A DNA stretch of 64,000 nt from Ammoniphilus oxalaticus (GCF_003609605.1 NZ_MCHY01000002.1:1-64000); one strand, 5' to 3'; positions 1 through 8,994 are shown, counted from the first letter of the stretch. Notes: generated by a model from the letters alone, not told the origin. Translations and numbers: made by a program.

Positions 1-738
1 ATGAGTATGTTTCAGCGGCGCTTTTCCATTAGCGGAATTCTCCGAAGCAACTGCTTTATCATACGCTTGCTTTACTGCATTTGCTGTTGCGGCCTGCGCG
101 GTCGATGTACTCGTCACTGTGTTGTTTAGCTGTACATGTCCTTTTTTTGTTAGTGACGCATCTTCCGCCAAATGCGTAGCAACAGTCTGGTTCAATTGGT
201 CGTGCTCAACCTTTGTAGCTTGCTTAACATTATCTACATTCGGCAGCCCGACATCATTTTTCGTTAAGCTAACATCCCCAGTCTTACCGGCTACGCTTTT
301 TACGGGAGCAAAAGTATCGATTGCCTGTCTCGTCCGTTGCGGCGTCATATATTTCGTGCTAGATAGGCCCGCCTCCGCTTCTAATTGAGTAGCGACACCA
401 TAGTTTATCACGTTGCCTAATCCAACATCCGATTTCGTGACGCCACTTCGCACCTGTGCTAATGTCTGTCCGCCTACCTTTTCCGCATCCCCTACGCGAC
501 CACTCGAATTAGTGACAGCCAATCGATTCGCTTGTGCGCCTCCCGCTGTTGTCTTCGCCGCAGCATCAATGCCCGCAATAGGAATAGGCGCCCCATCTCC
601 TGCCGCTCCCGTGTGCTTATGGCCCGCTGATCCAGCGAACTTACTGTCAATAATATCGGCGTTTTGGTTTAAATCATCGATATTAACCGTGTCCGTTCCT
701 TCTGGCTTGTTCAAATTTAAGTTCGATGTTTTTAACAC
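1..738 (-). CDS. Tail fibre protein, C-terminus cut by window edge
   Basis: Only the first 246 codons are in the window. I start the gene at a GTG at 738 (protein begins MLKTSNLNLNKPEG) because a GGGGGATGAA-type ribosome site precedes it and the other two frames stop within a few codons. The N-terminus has NIDDLNQNADIID and SAGHKHTG, then repeats of the TKSDVGLGNV and KNDVGLPNV kind and a KKGHVQLNN motif, all typical of phage fibre shafts. It would bind the host surface at the end of the tail. It lies 12 bases after the YmfQ-like gene, in the same late operon. Confidence 0.8.
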   Translation of the reverse strand, partial: MLKTSNLNLNKPEGTDTVNIDDLNQNADIIDSKFAGSAGHKHTGAAGDGAPIPIAGIDAAAKTTAGGAQANRLAVTNSSGRVGDAEKVGGQTLAQVRSGVTKSDVGLGNVINYGVATQLEAEAGLSSTKYMTPQRTRQAIDTFAPVKSVAGKTGDVSLTKNDVGLPNVDNVKQATKVEHDQLNQTVATHLAEDASLTKKGHVQLNNTVTSTSTAQAATANAVKQAYDKAVASENSANGKAPLKHTH

Positions 739-750
739 ACTTCATCCCCC

Positions 751-1365
751 TTACTCATAAACTCGTAAATCATTCCATGTCATTGTCTGTGCATCGCCCC
801 ACGTAAGTTCCGATATTTTATCCCACCATGTGTACGTATACTTAAAGCTGTACGCTAGGTGAGCAGGCTTGATATTGTCGATGGCGTCAATTAAGCCACT
901 CATGTTAGGTGGGATCCCCCTCACGCCGATAAATTGGATCTCAAAACGGTATTCTCTTGGATGCTCATGAACATCAACTTCTCCGCCTGAGAATGCCGCC
1001 GCAACACTCTTCACCATCTCTTTTGTAGTCGTACCCGCACCGCGCATTTTAGCCTTGATCACTTCTCGGCGACGCTCGTATGATCTAGATCGATCAGTAG
1101 ATATTCCATACTCCATCTCCCATAGATCAAGACCCCACGTAGCTGTATCGACAAACATTTGACGGCGCAAATCATCAATAGCATAGTTAAGTTTTTCGAG
1201 TTGTTCTTCATTGGCGTTTTGGATCGCTCTCATGATATTGCTTTTTATATAATATCGCGGCAGGTACGACATCAAATCAGGGCGATAACCTTGAATATCA
1301 TCGGAGGTAGCGCCAGGTTGTCCGCTGTATAAAAATGTTCCGTACTGACCTGTTCCGTAACTCAT
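751..1365 (-). CDS. Baseplate protein, YmfQ/DUF2313 family (XkdU-like)
   Basis: 204 residues; belongs to the YmfQ family of baseplate proteins that in PBSX-like phages follow the baseplate J protein and are thought to link baseplate to fibre. Family-like features are YLPRYYIKSNIMRAIQNANEEQ near residue 33, the RRREVIKAKMRGAGT segment and a C-terminal YTWWDKISELTWGD. The ATG follows GGGGGTGT at good spacing. Here the usual neighbour order is changed: a 647-residue fibre-like gene sits between it and the baseplate J gene. Confidence 0.8.
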   Translation of the reverse strand: MSYGTGQYGTFLYSGQPGATSDDIQGYRPDLMSYLPRYYIKSNIMRAIQNANEEQLEKLNYAIDDLRRQMFVDTATWGLDLWEMEYGISTDRSRSYERRREVIKAKMRGAGTTTKEMVKSVAAAFSGGEVDVHEHPREYRFEIQFIGVRGIPPNMSGLIDAIDNIKPAHLAYSFKYTYTWWDKISELTWGDAQTMTWNDLRVYE

Positions 1366-1368
1366 CGG

Positions 1369-3312
1369 CTACACCCCCTTTAGCTGATTCCAAGTGATAG
1401 GGCCAGCAGGCATCATGTCCTCGGGCGCGGGAGTCCAATCAGAGGCTTTGTGTCCTTTTTCTATCATCACTTCTGAAATTGAGCCGCCCTCATTTGATAA
1501 ATATACAGCTAAAAAATTAGCACCAGCAGGGACAGTAATACTTTCAATTTTATAAAAATTATCGCGATCGATCTCTCCAAAATAAGGAACATTATGGGCG
1601 GGTTCTACTTCCGTGAATCCAACTCTAAATCTATTATTTTCAAGAGTCTTCCTAGAAATTGAATAAATCTCCCCCTCGTTAACCCGCATGTAATAACCAA
1701 CGTAATTCCTGTTATTAGTTACTACCAATCCTTGTGACGTGAAAGCGATTTGCGAAACTAAATTCCGCCTAAAATAATTCCTACTACCTATTTCAATAGC
1801 GTCAATCTTAGCCTGTGCCCCCGCTGGCGTTTCTTTAGAATCCAATTCGGCTTGCAATCCCGTAATATTTCCAATTGTGTGCGGATGGCCAGACGGCGGA
1901 AACGTACTCGGTTTACCCGTCACCCCTGTCCATGGAACGCTATCCGCGGTTTCAGCGGCATCTACTTTTCCGTTATTGTTTTTGTCATAGACAGCTTTGG
2001 TCATGTCGCCATAACCCGCATTACCAAGCTCGGATTGCGTCACGTAATTTTTATCATTACTTAGTTCGCTTACTTTCGTTGGCTTGATACTGTCTGCATA
2101 TGATTTGGCGTTGGTTTCAGCCGTATTTGCCTTAGTTTGGGCGCCATCGGTTGTTTCGAATTCTTTCCACGACGTCCAGCCCCCGCCTGTCACGAGTATA
2201 TTGTTTGAGGTTCTCACAAAAATCCTTATTGAGTTCCTTGGAAAGTATATCTGGTTCCCCATTGTGACGGTTGCTGTTGATCGTCTACCAATATGAAGAA
2301 TAGTGCCTGCGGAATCAGCTTCAGCGGGCAACCCCTCAGTCGATGCCTCCGTCCTATATAACCCAGACTCTACTAGGGTGTTTCCGTCGGATACGGTGTT
2401 GTTAATAACAGTCCCTATACCAAAGCTCTTCGCCCATTCAATAGCGTTCTGCTCTGCTGTATCCGCTTTTGACTGTGCTCCTGACGGCGTTTCTTTTGCG
2501 TTCCATAACGCCTTCTCAACGTCGCTTACGAATCCTTTATCCGATGTTTCAACTATTATGCTCGCGGGATGAGTAGTAGGGTGGGTGTACTTGTTCGCCC
2601 CTGCCTCCACTCCCGCAAGTTTTCCTTTTTCCGCTGTCGTAAAGTCCTCGGTACTTAATCCTTTGCCAGCAACCTTATCAACTTTTTCAGCCAAGGAATT
2701 AGTCACAGTCGCGGCAAAGTCTGGGTCCTCATCCAATGCCCTAGCTATCTTCCCAAGAGTATCCAACGCTTCTGGAGCAGCGTCGATGATGTCCTCTATC
2801 TTTTGCAACACTTCTTCTTTCGTGTATACCTGATCTTTGTCGTATTTCTTATTCAATTCCGTATCTACATACGTCTTTTCAGCCTTAGTATCCTCGACGT
2901 CGGTTAGTCGTATATCTATTTCGTCAACAACCTGATCATTCTCCGACTTATACCGATCTACTTCCTCTTGCGTGGCGGTCATACTATCTTGCAAACGGTT
3001 AATGTCTTCCGCTTCCACCTGATCGCCGGTAGTTTCGTAAGTTGCATAAACGACATCCGCGTCCGAGAATACTTTTATATGCCGTTTCCAAGGGGTTTCC
3101 GATGGTGTAGAAATAATGAAGTTTTCAATTTTAGAGCCCGTTAGCTTCGGTCCAGTAAAAAACGAAATACTTTCGTAACTTACGTTATCGTGTTCCAAAA
3201 AACCTTCGTAAACCCCGTTAACCATATGAAGTTCTTCTTCGATGACGTATACGCCACCAGCTTGTTTTTTATTTAGGAGATCAACAAATTGATCGATCTG
3301 TTCAGGGTACAA
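1369..3312 (-). CDS. Large tail fibre or receptor-binding protein
   Basis: 647 residues starting at TTG after GGAGGTGTAAAA. The N-terminal 100 residues form a globular part I do not recognise. Residues about 105-180 are coiled coil. From about 220 there are fibre-type blocks (STEDFTTAEKGKLAGVEAGANKY is a common fibre signature), several QTKANTAETNAKSYAD-type helices, a GHPHTIGNITGLQAEL segment and a C-terminal beta-rich domain ending in KASDWTPAPED. The middle segment with TVTMGNQIYFPRNSIRIFVR and GWTSWKEFET resembles pyocin-knob-type domains. Role: host recognition. Placement between the baseplate J and YmfQ genes is unusual. Confidence 0.75.
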   Translation of the reverse strand: MYPEQIDQFVDLLNKKQAGGVYVIEEELHMVNGVYEGFLEHDNVSYESISFFTGPKLTGSKIENFIISTPSETPWKRHIKVFSDADVVYATYETTGDQVEAEDINRLQDSMTATQEEVDRYKSENDQVVDEIDIRLTDVEDTKAEKTYVDTELNKKYDKDQVYTKEEVLQKIEDIIDAAPEALDTLGKIARALDEDPDFAATVTNSLAEKVDKVAGKGLSTEDFTTAEKGKLAGVEAGANKYTHPTTHPASIIVETSDKGFVSDVEKALWNAKETPSGAQSKADTAEQNAIEWAKSFGIGTVINNTVSDGNTLVESGLYRTEASTEGLPAEADSAGTILHIGRRSTATVTMGNQIYFPRNSIRIFVRTSNNILVTGGGWTSWKEFETTDGAQTKANTAETNAKSYADSIKPTKVSELSNDKNYVTQSELGNAGYGDMTKAVYDKNNNGKVDAAETADSVPWTGVTGKPSTFPPSGHPHTIGNITGLQAELDSKETPAGAQAKIDAIEIGSRNYFRRNLVSQIAFTSQGLVVTNNRNYVGYYMRVNEGEIYSISRKTLENNRFRVGFTEVEPAHNVPYFGEIDRDNFYKIESITVPAGANFLAVYLSNEGGSISEVMIEKGHKASDWTPAPEDMMPAGPITWNQLKGV

Positions 3313-3314
3313 TT

Positions 3315-4361
3315 TTACACCTCCAATAGCACACTACCTAAAACAGGCACTTCCTCATCAGTAAGAGGAACGTTTGCCATCGATCCATTAACGTGTAAAT
3401 CTGTGTAATCAAGGACCCCTTGCGTAGCTAATAAAATAGACCCTATTTTTGCGTAACTGACATATACTTCTTTAAATGCTATTTCTTTAAAGTATTCATT
3501 TAACGAACCAACAAACCGATCGCGCACACCTTGTAGCGAAAATCCTTTTGCGATATTAACATTTGCGTTTACATCAATTGTTTTCTCAGCTACAGATACT
3601 ACGGTGACCTCAACACATATTGGTCGTTTACTTTCGATGTGTTCATAAGTGGAGTTTACCAACTCACTTTCAGCAGCTCGCATGTTGGCATTAACGATGA
3701 CAACTTTTACTGTACCTGGCCCATCCCATCGTTCATATGCTTCCGCACCTCCAACGCCAGGCACCTCTTTAGCCCACATTTCATAATGGGCTTTATTTCC
3801 GCTTGTTGCAGGGTTTTTGATTCGTTCGTCATATCGCAACCAGAATTCCTCATCTGACTCTTCTTCGTAGCCCCCCGCGGTCGGTTCGTGATTAATTACA
3901 GATTGCAAACCAGGTATCGAAAGAGGCGTGTCTATGATTTGTTCAGAAGGAACATTCCCTATGGTTCCTGGCAAGATCGATCGAATAGGAACGGTCCCTC
4001 TCTCCTGAATTACTTTTTTCTCCATGACCTCAAACTGAATGCCAGTCGGAGTTTGGATGATGACCCCTTCTTCTAGAACGACATCTCCTACTACTTCCAC
4101 GTTCCCAATCGCATATGTAGCTGGTAGGCGGGTCTGGCCCGTCCGTTGGTTTACAAATCTGTCCAAGTCTTTTCCGCGCAGGTTTGCGGCATTTAGTAAT
4201 CTTGTTGCCGCCTGTATACGCTCGTATGCCTTTTCGAGCTGATGAGAAACTGGTCGGGTAGCGTCGAATATAAAAAAACCAACTGTTTTATCGTATTTAT
4301 TTGGGATTTCGCTCAACATCTCTTTGTGAATGTTTGCTGTTGTTTTATCCTCATGCACCAT
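3315..4361 (-). CDS. xkdT: Baseplate J family protein (XkdT-like)
   Basis: 348 residues from an ATG at 4361 that follows AGGAGGTTGGGT; it overlaps the end of the upstream gene by 11 bases, consistent with coupled translation. The protein has the baseplate J pattern: an N-terminal segment about founding the wedge (LRGKDLDRFVNQRTGQTR), a central VRPGTIGNVP-like motif seen here as ILPGTIGNVPSEQI, and the ESDEEFWLRYDERIKNPATS segment that is highly typical. J proteins form the baseplate wedge that triggers sheath contraction. A longer in-frame start at 4388 exists but lacks a ribosome site. Confidence 0.9.
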   Translation of the reverse strand: MVHEDKTTANIHKEMLSEIPNKYDKTVGFFIFDATRPVSHQLEKAYERIQAATRLLNAANLRGKDLDRFVNQRTGQTRLPATYAIGNVEVVGDVVLEEGVIIQTPTGIQFEVMEKKVIQERGTVPIRSILPGTIGNVPSEQIIDTPLSIPGLQSVINHEPTAGGYEEESDEEFWLRYDERIKNPATSGNKAHYEMWAKEVPGVGGAEAYERWDGPGTVKVVIVNANMRAAESELVNSTYEHIESKRPICVEVTVVSVAEKTIDVNANVNIAKGFSLQGVRDRFVGSLNEYFKEIAFKEVYVSYAKIGSILLATQGVLDYTDLHVNGSMANVPLTDEEVPVLGSVLLEV

Positions 4362-4794
4362 ACCCAACCTCCTGTTCAAACGCTCCATCAGGAGTAATTA
4401 CACGGAATTGCACACGCATCCACTTTCCATCACGCTCAAATCGCCAATCCTGTATATCATCAATATACGGATGCTGGATCAGTGATTCAGTCACTTCTCG
4501 TTTTATCTCTGCTTCCACAAAAGCGCGAGGTAGATTAGAACCGATTAAATCCTCTAGCGTGACACCATATTCAACGCCCTCATAAACCCTGAAGCGATAA
4601 CGCTCCGTCCTCATGCATTTCTCAATCCACACTTTGAGAGCATCTAATCCCTCCACTTCAACCATCTTTCCATTACGTAAGACAAACTCACCTTTGGTAA
4701 AATCAAATAAAAAAGACTTACCCATTGGTTCTAACTCATTAGGTAAGTCCTGTGTCTCAAATTCCAATTGTGCAATCTCTGGCAGCACGCTCAT
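4351..4794 (-). CDS. xkdS: Baseplate protein, DUF2634 family (XkdS-like)
   Basis: 147 residues; fits DUF2634, the gp25/XkdS type wedge protein found directly before baseplate J in PBSX-like phages. Features are SFLFDFTKGEFV near the N-terminus, the LKVWIEKCMRTERYRFRVY segment and GVTLEDLIG. The ATG follows GAGGTT and overlaps the preceding stop. Expected to act in the baseplate as a wedge or sheath initiator component. Confidence 0.85.
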   Translation of the reverse strand: MSVLPEIAQLEFETQDLPNELEPMGKSFLFDFTKGEFVLRNGKMVEVEGLDALKVWIEKCMRTERYRFRVYEGVEYGVTLEDLIGSNLPRAFVEAEIKREVTESLIQHPYIDDIQDWRFERDGKWMRVQFRVITPDGAFEQEVGYGA

Positions 4795-5234
4795 AACCTC
4801 ACCGCCTTATCAACTAAAAAGTACGTTTGATTATCCTGTGAGGGGATTAAGATAACCTCATCACCCTTTTTTAACGTATCCACGTACTCCATTCGACCAC
4901 TTATCTTACTTGCTGAGCTTTGAGCTATATCCAAGTCCATAATGCTATAAGATGTTGTGGTTGCAGGGTTTGTTGGCAACGGCGGATCTCGTAATGTAAT
5001 ATCTCCCTCATCCGTGTTTTGGTTGTCGATCGTAACGCTCGTTAGTTCCAAGTCCCGCTTATATCCATCTAACACATGGGCCGCTATGATTAGTTGATCT
5101 TTCCATAGAATCCTTGGCCCTGCTATAACAACAATTTCAGGTGGGGGACTTTCCACGATTCCAATCTGCGGGCCTGCGTATGGTTCTTTGTCTAATTCTT
5201 CAAACATCAACGCCATTTCTGTTAATCCAGGCAT
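4791..5234 (-). CDS. xkdR: DUF2577 baseplate-associated protein (XkdR-like)
   Basis: 147 residues from ATG at 5234, whose A is shared with the stop of the upstream gene; GGAGG lies 7 bases ahead. The sequence matches DUF2577, including ILWKDQLIIAAHVL, a disordered middle and the C-terminal LKKGDEVILIPSQDNQTYFL, which looks like a small beta-barrel (OB-like) module. In PBSX this gene lies between the hub protein XkdQ and XkdS, as here. Precise function is not established. Confidence 0.8.
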   Translation of the reverse strand: MPGLTEMALMFEELDKEPYAGPQIGIVESPPPEIVVIAGPRILWKDQLIIAAHVLDGYKRDLELTSVTIDNQNTDEGDITLRDPPLPTNPATTTSYSIMDLDIAQSSASKISGRMEYVDTLKKGDEVILIPSQDNQTYFLVDKAVRL

Positions 5235-6208
5235 CACCTCACCTCCAATGACAGTTGCATAGTATGGATGCCACTAGTGATTGTGTGAGTAACGTCATCT
5301 ATTAAATATTGACCCTTTAAACCTGTTACTGGTTCGTCAAGTTCGATCAATCTCCCTGCCCGTACGCTATCATCACCTGGCAAGATTATAGAGGCGGTTT
5401 CAAATACTTTCCCCAAATCTTTTAGTAAGTTTTGTGCTATTTGCTTTGGTTTCTTTTTTTCTTCATCGCTCGATACCTGATTGACCTCTTGTAACAGTCC
5501 GAATCGCTTAATCAAATTATCATCTTTCACCTGGGCAACGACCTTGCCATCAACGACAACCTCAATGCTGTTTTTCATATCCTCTATGCTACGTGTCCTG
5601 CTTGGCTCACTAATCGCTAATGTTGCGTCAATCTCTCCCCATACAAATTTAAACTTAGGATTTACGATTGTTTGTCCCTGAGGCTCAAGGTAAAACTTCC
5701 CTTGCCTCATCTCATGGCGATATTTTATTCCGTTGGATTTAGTAGCAATCTCTAAGATGTCCTTAATGGTGCTTGATCTCTCGTCTCTCTCGTATATCTT
5801 GGTAATAGGGATTGGGATACTTACTATACTACCAATAGGCACACCCGCATCAGACACAATCTTTCTAATCGCTTGATCCGCTTGCATCTTCTCAAACTGA
5901 TAAAACTTCTTCGATTTATTTAGATAAAAAGCATAGTCAAAGGCGTTATAGGATATAGGATTTCTACCATTCCTCGTCTCATTTATAATGACTGCTCTAG
6001 TGATTTCAACACCGTCTTTGCCTTCCAAAATGACAACATCGCCTAAATCACAAGGATTCTTAGGAAAGTACCTAGCATCATTAAAAGCAACATCAAAGCT
6101 TATTTCCTCGCCTAATTCATTCACGTTGCCACGCCAGCTTAGCGTACCGATCAATGGTGTAATATCAATCATTTTGTCGGGTTTAACAAGCCACAATTTA
6201 TGAGCCAT
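5234..6208 (-). CDS. xkdQ: Baseplate hub protein (XkdQ-like)
   Basis: 324 residues from an ATG at 6208 preceded by AGGGG with 8-base spacing. The family resembles gpD/gp27 late-control hub proteins: it starts with a SWRGNVNELGEEISFDV beta segment, has NAFDYAFYLNKS near residue 95 and ends in a module that fits gp27-like hubs (RAGRLIELDEPVTGLKGQYLIDDV). Expected to form the central hub at the tail tip where the needle docks. Stop and next start overlap as TGATG. Confidence 0.85.
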   Translation of the reverse strand: MAHKLWLVKPDKMIDITPLIGTLSWRGNVNELGEEISFDVAFNDARYFPKNPCDLGDVVILEGKDGVEITRAVIINETRNGRNPISYNAFDYAFYLNKSKKFYQFEKMQADQAIRKIVSDAGVPIGSIVSIPIPITKIYERDERSSTIKDILEIATKSNGIKYRHEMRQGKFYLEPQGQTIVNPKFKFVWGEIDATLAISEPSRTRSIEDMKNSIEVVVDGKVVAQVKDDNLIKRFGLLQEVNQVSSDEEKKKPKQIAQNLLKDLGKVFETASIILPGDDSVRAGRLIELDEPVTGLKGQYLIDDVTHTITSGIHTMQLSLEVR

Positions 6209-6209
6209 A

Positions 6210-6629
6210 CTAAACACCCCTGCTTTTCAATTCAATAAATTTAAACTCAGTCAACGGCAGCGTATAATACACATCGCCCGATCCATCTCTTGGTCCATAT
6301 TCAAAATCATCAATCGTCACAGCCATGTTAATCGGTGTGTTAGTGATGATTAGCCTTATTGGTACTTCGCGATCAATCCAAGACTGTATGATGTCTACGT
6401 ACTCCCAACCCCAATATTGGCGACTGCGCAGAAAGGGATAGTCCTTTGAAGGGAAAAAGCTATCAATTGTAATTGTTTGCAGACCTCTCTTGCCGATCAG
6501 CCTAATGTCACCTTGATTAATCGTTGTAAAAGTCTCGTGATTTTGTGGATTTGGAATCCTAAACTCGGATGGCACAACGGGAAGTTGGATGACTTGCTCA
6601 CGGTTATTTATTGATAAAAAAATATCCAT
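6210..6629 (-). CDS. Tail tip protein, XkdP N-terminal type without LysM
   Basis: 139 residues, short for XkdP, which in PBSX carries a C-terminal LysM peptidoglycan-binding module. Here only the N-terminal part is present (VIQLPVVPSEFRIPNPQNHE, FPSKDYPFLRSRQYWGW, PIRLIITNTPINMAVTIDDFEYG). The gene ends cleanly and the hub gene starts two bases later, so the loss is not an obvious frameshift. It lies between tape measure and hub genes, the standard place. Likely a baseplate hub connector. Confidence 0.75.
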   Translation of the reverse strand: MDIFLSINNREQVIQLPVVPSEFRIPNPQNHETFTTINQGDIRLIGKRGLQTITIDSFFPSKDYPFLRSRQYWGWEYVDIIQSWIDREVPIRLIITNTPINMAVTIDDFEYGPRDGSGDVYYTLPLTEFKFIELKSRGV

Positions 6630-6641
6630 TCTCCCAACCTC

Positions 6642-8792
6642 CTACAGATTTGCCCTTCTCATTTTAAGTAGTGGTACTAGCTCATTTACGATCTCTGTAA
6701 CCGATTTGTTATATCCGTCAATCGTGACGTATACATCGCCTTTCGGCATATTATTAATTACTTGGATTAATTGCGCCAATTGATCCGCAAGCCCGCTATT
6801 GTTTGTGTTTGACGTATTCGTTACATTGGTAACCTGTCTCACAGGTGCTTGCCTATCGACGTTGTTGATTGTCACACCTTGTTTACGTAGGTTGGTCGCC
6901 TGTGTCGCAGGCACAACCATTTCGTTTTTGTGCAACTCTGCAATATACCCATCGTATGGCACCCGATCAAGACCACTGGCGTGGGAACCACTAATAAAGT
7001 TTCTAACTTTACTTGCGCCCGTAGCAATAGCTCCGCCTATTTTCATCACCCATTCAGGTGGTTGGAAGCTAGTTATTGTGGATTTGAAATCATTGAATCT
7101 ATCAGAAAGACCTTGGAAGAAGCTGATCACGGGTTGTATCTTTTCAACTCCCCAATCATAGATGCCACCAAACACCTCTTTGGTTTTATCCCATAGTTCG
7201 CCAGCTTTTTCTCTTACAGTGTCCCAATTTTTATACAAAGCAACGCCAGCAGCGACTACTATACCAATTCCGACAGCAACCCACGTTAATGGGTTGGCTA
7301 GCATGGCTGTATTTAGACCAAGCTGTGCAAGTGTTTGTGCTACGGTTCCCGCCCTCATGGCCGCTATCAATATATTAAAAGTGCTGATCGCCGAGGAAAT
7401 ACCTGACACAATCTTGAATCCTGTCAAAGCCGTTATGATGCCAGCTGTAGCAGATATGACTAAATCGGAATTATCCTTAATCCACCCAACAGCACCAGTG
7501 ACGCCTTCTACCGCTGTTTTAACCAACCCCATAACACCAGTTCCGTCCTGCCACTCCTTCTTCATATCTTTCATTTTTTCTGTGGCTGTGCCGATAGCAC
7601 TTTCAACTGTGGCTTGTATAGCTGGCATATTATCTGTGATATTATCCGCTAGCGAACGAATAACAGGAGCCAGCCCTTTTCCGATGGTTATTTTTACATC
7701 GTCTATCGCTGAACCCATGAGTGTCATGGATCCCTGGAATGTATCCAGTTGTGTATTGGCCATATCCATAAGAGCGCCATCTGCACCTTGAATTTCTGTC
7801 TTCAGGCTGTCGTATTCATCACCTAATCCTTTGATTAATTTATCAAAGGATTTACCGTGATCTAATCCCGAAATCATGTTTTGGTAATGCTCTCTTTGTT
7901 TGTCTGTCATCCCACCCAGCTTATCAGCCGTTTCCTTAAGGACCACCTCTAATCCTCTAAAATTTCCCTCTGCATCATAAGCTGAAACTCCTATATCTCC
8001 TAACGCCTTCGCCGCTGGCCCTGTTGTGGATGCTAGTCGGGTCATGATCGCGTTCATCGCTGTTCCTGCTTCACTTCCCTTAGTACCTCGGTTTGCGAGA
8101 ATACCCATCAAGGCGTTAGATTCTTCTAGCGGGGTGTTAAATCGAGAAAACGTACCGCCTGCAACAACCATACCTTCCATAAATTCATCAATATCGGTGT
8201 TTGACCGCCTAGCTGTTTGAGCCACCTTATCCAAGTAATTATCAAGGCCATCAACCCCGATTCCCATGGCCGCCATACTATCTGTTGCCAAGTCAGATGC
8301 GCGACCTAAATCTAACGCGCCCGCTTCGGACAGACGGAGGACGGGTTCAATTCCAGTAAGCATTTGTTCTGTGTCCCATCCTGCCAAAGCTAAGTACTGT
8401 AATCCATCTGCCGCTTCCGAGGCAGTCTTAGATGTAGCGCGCCCCATCTCTCTAGCCTTGTCACTTAGCGCCTGGAACTCTTCACCCGCAACACCTGATA
8501 CAGCTTTAACGTTCGCCATACCTTGCTCAAAATCACCAAAGGCCTGCAAGGATGATCCGAATAAATCACTCACGCCTCTTACAGCAACAAATCCGGCGGC
8601 CAACCCAGCAGCTCCTAGAGCTATATTTTTAAAGTTCCCTGTCGCCGATTTGCCAAACTTTTTAATGCTATTTCCTGTGTGTTTTACCTTTCTGTCTAAA
8701 TCTTTAGTGGCGGAGGTGGCTTTTTGTGCGTTAGTCGCGAAGTCTTTATCTTTTAGCGTGAGAACCGCCGATATAACACGACCTCTTGCCAT
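6642..8792 (-). CDS. Tail tape measure protein
   Basis: 716 residues. Residues 1-60 are charged and helical, followed by a TP901-type tape measure core (FAVRGVSDLFGSS, then AREMGRATSKTASEAADGLQYLALAGWDTEQML). Hydrophobic segments occur near residues 56-72 and 485-535 (for example VAVGIGIVVAAGVALY). The C-terminus has SHASGLDRVPYDGYIAELHKNEMVVP, typical of these proteins. It sets tail length and probably passes into the cell envelope during infection. The ATG follows GGTGAGA. A terminator-like hairpin lies about 30 bases before its start. Confidence 0.9.
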   Translation of the reverse strand: MARGRVISAVLTLKDKDFATNAQKATSATKDLDRKVKHTGNSIKKFGKSATGNFKNIALGAAGLAAGFVAVRGVSDLFGSSLQAFGDFEQGMANVKAVSGVAGEEFQALSDKAREMGRATSKTASEAADGLQYLALAGWDTEQMLTGIEPVLRLSEAGALDLGRASDLATDSMAAMGIGVDGLDNYLDKVAQTARRSNTDIDEFMEGMVVAGGTFSRFNTPLEESNALMGILANRGTKGSEAGTAMNAIMTRLASTTGPAAKALGDIGVSAYDAEGNFRGLEVVLKETADKLGGMTDKQREHYQNMISGLDHGKSFDKLIKGLGDEYDSLKTEIQGADGALMDMANTQLDTFQGSMTLMGSAIDDVKITIGKGLAPVIRSLADNITDNMPAIQATVESAIGTATEKMKDMKKEWQDGTGVMGLVKTAVEGVTGAVGWIKDNSDLVISATAGIITALTGFKIVSGISSAISTFNILIAAMRAGTVAQTLAQLGLNTAMLANPLTWVAVGIGIVVAAGVALYKNWDTVREKAGELWDKTKEVFGGIYDWGVEKIQPVISFFQGLSDRFNDFKSTITSFQPPEWVMKIGGAIATGASKVRNFISGSHASGLDRVPYDGYIAELHKNEMVVPATQATNLRKQGVTINNVDRQAPVRQVTNVTNTSNTNNSGLADQLAQLIQVINNMPKGDVYVTIDGYNKSVTEIVNELVPLLKMRRANL

Positions 8793-8820
8793 GAATCATC
8801 TCACCGTCTTTCACTTAAAA

Positions 8821-8851
8821 GGAAAAAGGCTAGGTGGATGTCCACTTAGCC
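8821..8851 (-). terminator. Terminator hairpin before the tape measure gene
   Basis: On the minus strand the stem GGCTAaGTGGA / TCCACcTAGCC has ten pairs with one A-C mismatch and a tiny loop, followed by TTTTTCC. This is a convincing intrinsic terminator inside the late operon. The stop codon of the frameshifted chaperone (8830-8832) lies in its 3' arm. Confidence 0.75.
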
Positions 8852-8988
8852 GCTTCCTCAAAATATAAGGACATACTAGCTCGCATTAATAACTTATCTG
8901 CAAGGGGAAGATTTAATAAACTTTCCACCGTATGTCCTTTGTGTATATAGTGATGAAGAAAGTAAAAATCATCATCACTTTTAATTAG
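8830..8988 (-). CDS. Minus-one frame extension of tail assembly chaperone
   Basis: A 52-residue open frame (starting LIKSDDDFYFLHHYI, ending FEEAAKWTST) without its own start or ribosome site. It joins the upstream chaperone frame through a -1 slip at 8988-8994, giving a 181-residue fusion. This matches the G and GT organisation described for lambda and conserved in many long-tailed phages, where the fusion brings major tail protein and tape measure together. The segment is rich in aromatic and Leu residues, as usual for the T part. It ends within a terminator hairpin. Confidence 0.85.
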   Translation of the reverse strand, partial: LIKSDDDFYFLHHYIHKGHTVESLLNLPLADKLLMRASMSLYFEEAAKWTST

Positions 8989-8994
8989 TTTTTT
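8950..8994 (-). promoter_or_regulatory. Programmed -1 ribosomal frameshift signal
   Basis: Zero-frame codons TTA AAA AAC contain the canonical slippery heptamer A AAA AAC (8988-8994), directly before the zero-frame stop TAA (8985-8987). Nine bases downstream a hairpin forms (GTGATGA pairing with TCATCAC, 8950-8978), which would act as stimulator. After the slip the next codon is CTA and the frame stays open for 52 codons. Confidence 0.85.

Noticed and set aside
1852-2833. Several plus-strand frames of 70 to 89 residues across the fibre gene
   Set aside because: Antisense shadows without ribosome sites in a continuous, well-supported minus-strand gene.
8266-8868. Plus-strand frame of 200 residues inside the tape measure gene
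   Set aside because: Antisense shadow of a strongly supported protein; no ribosome site.
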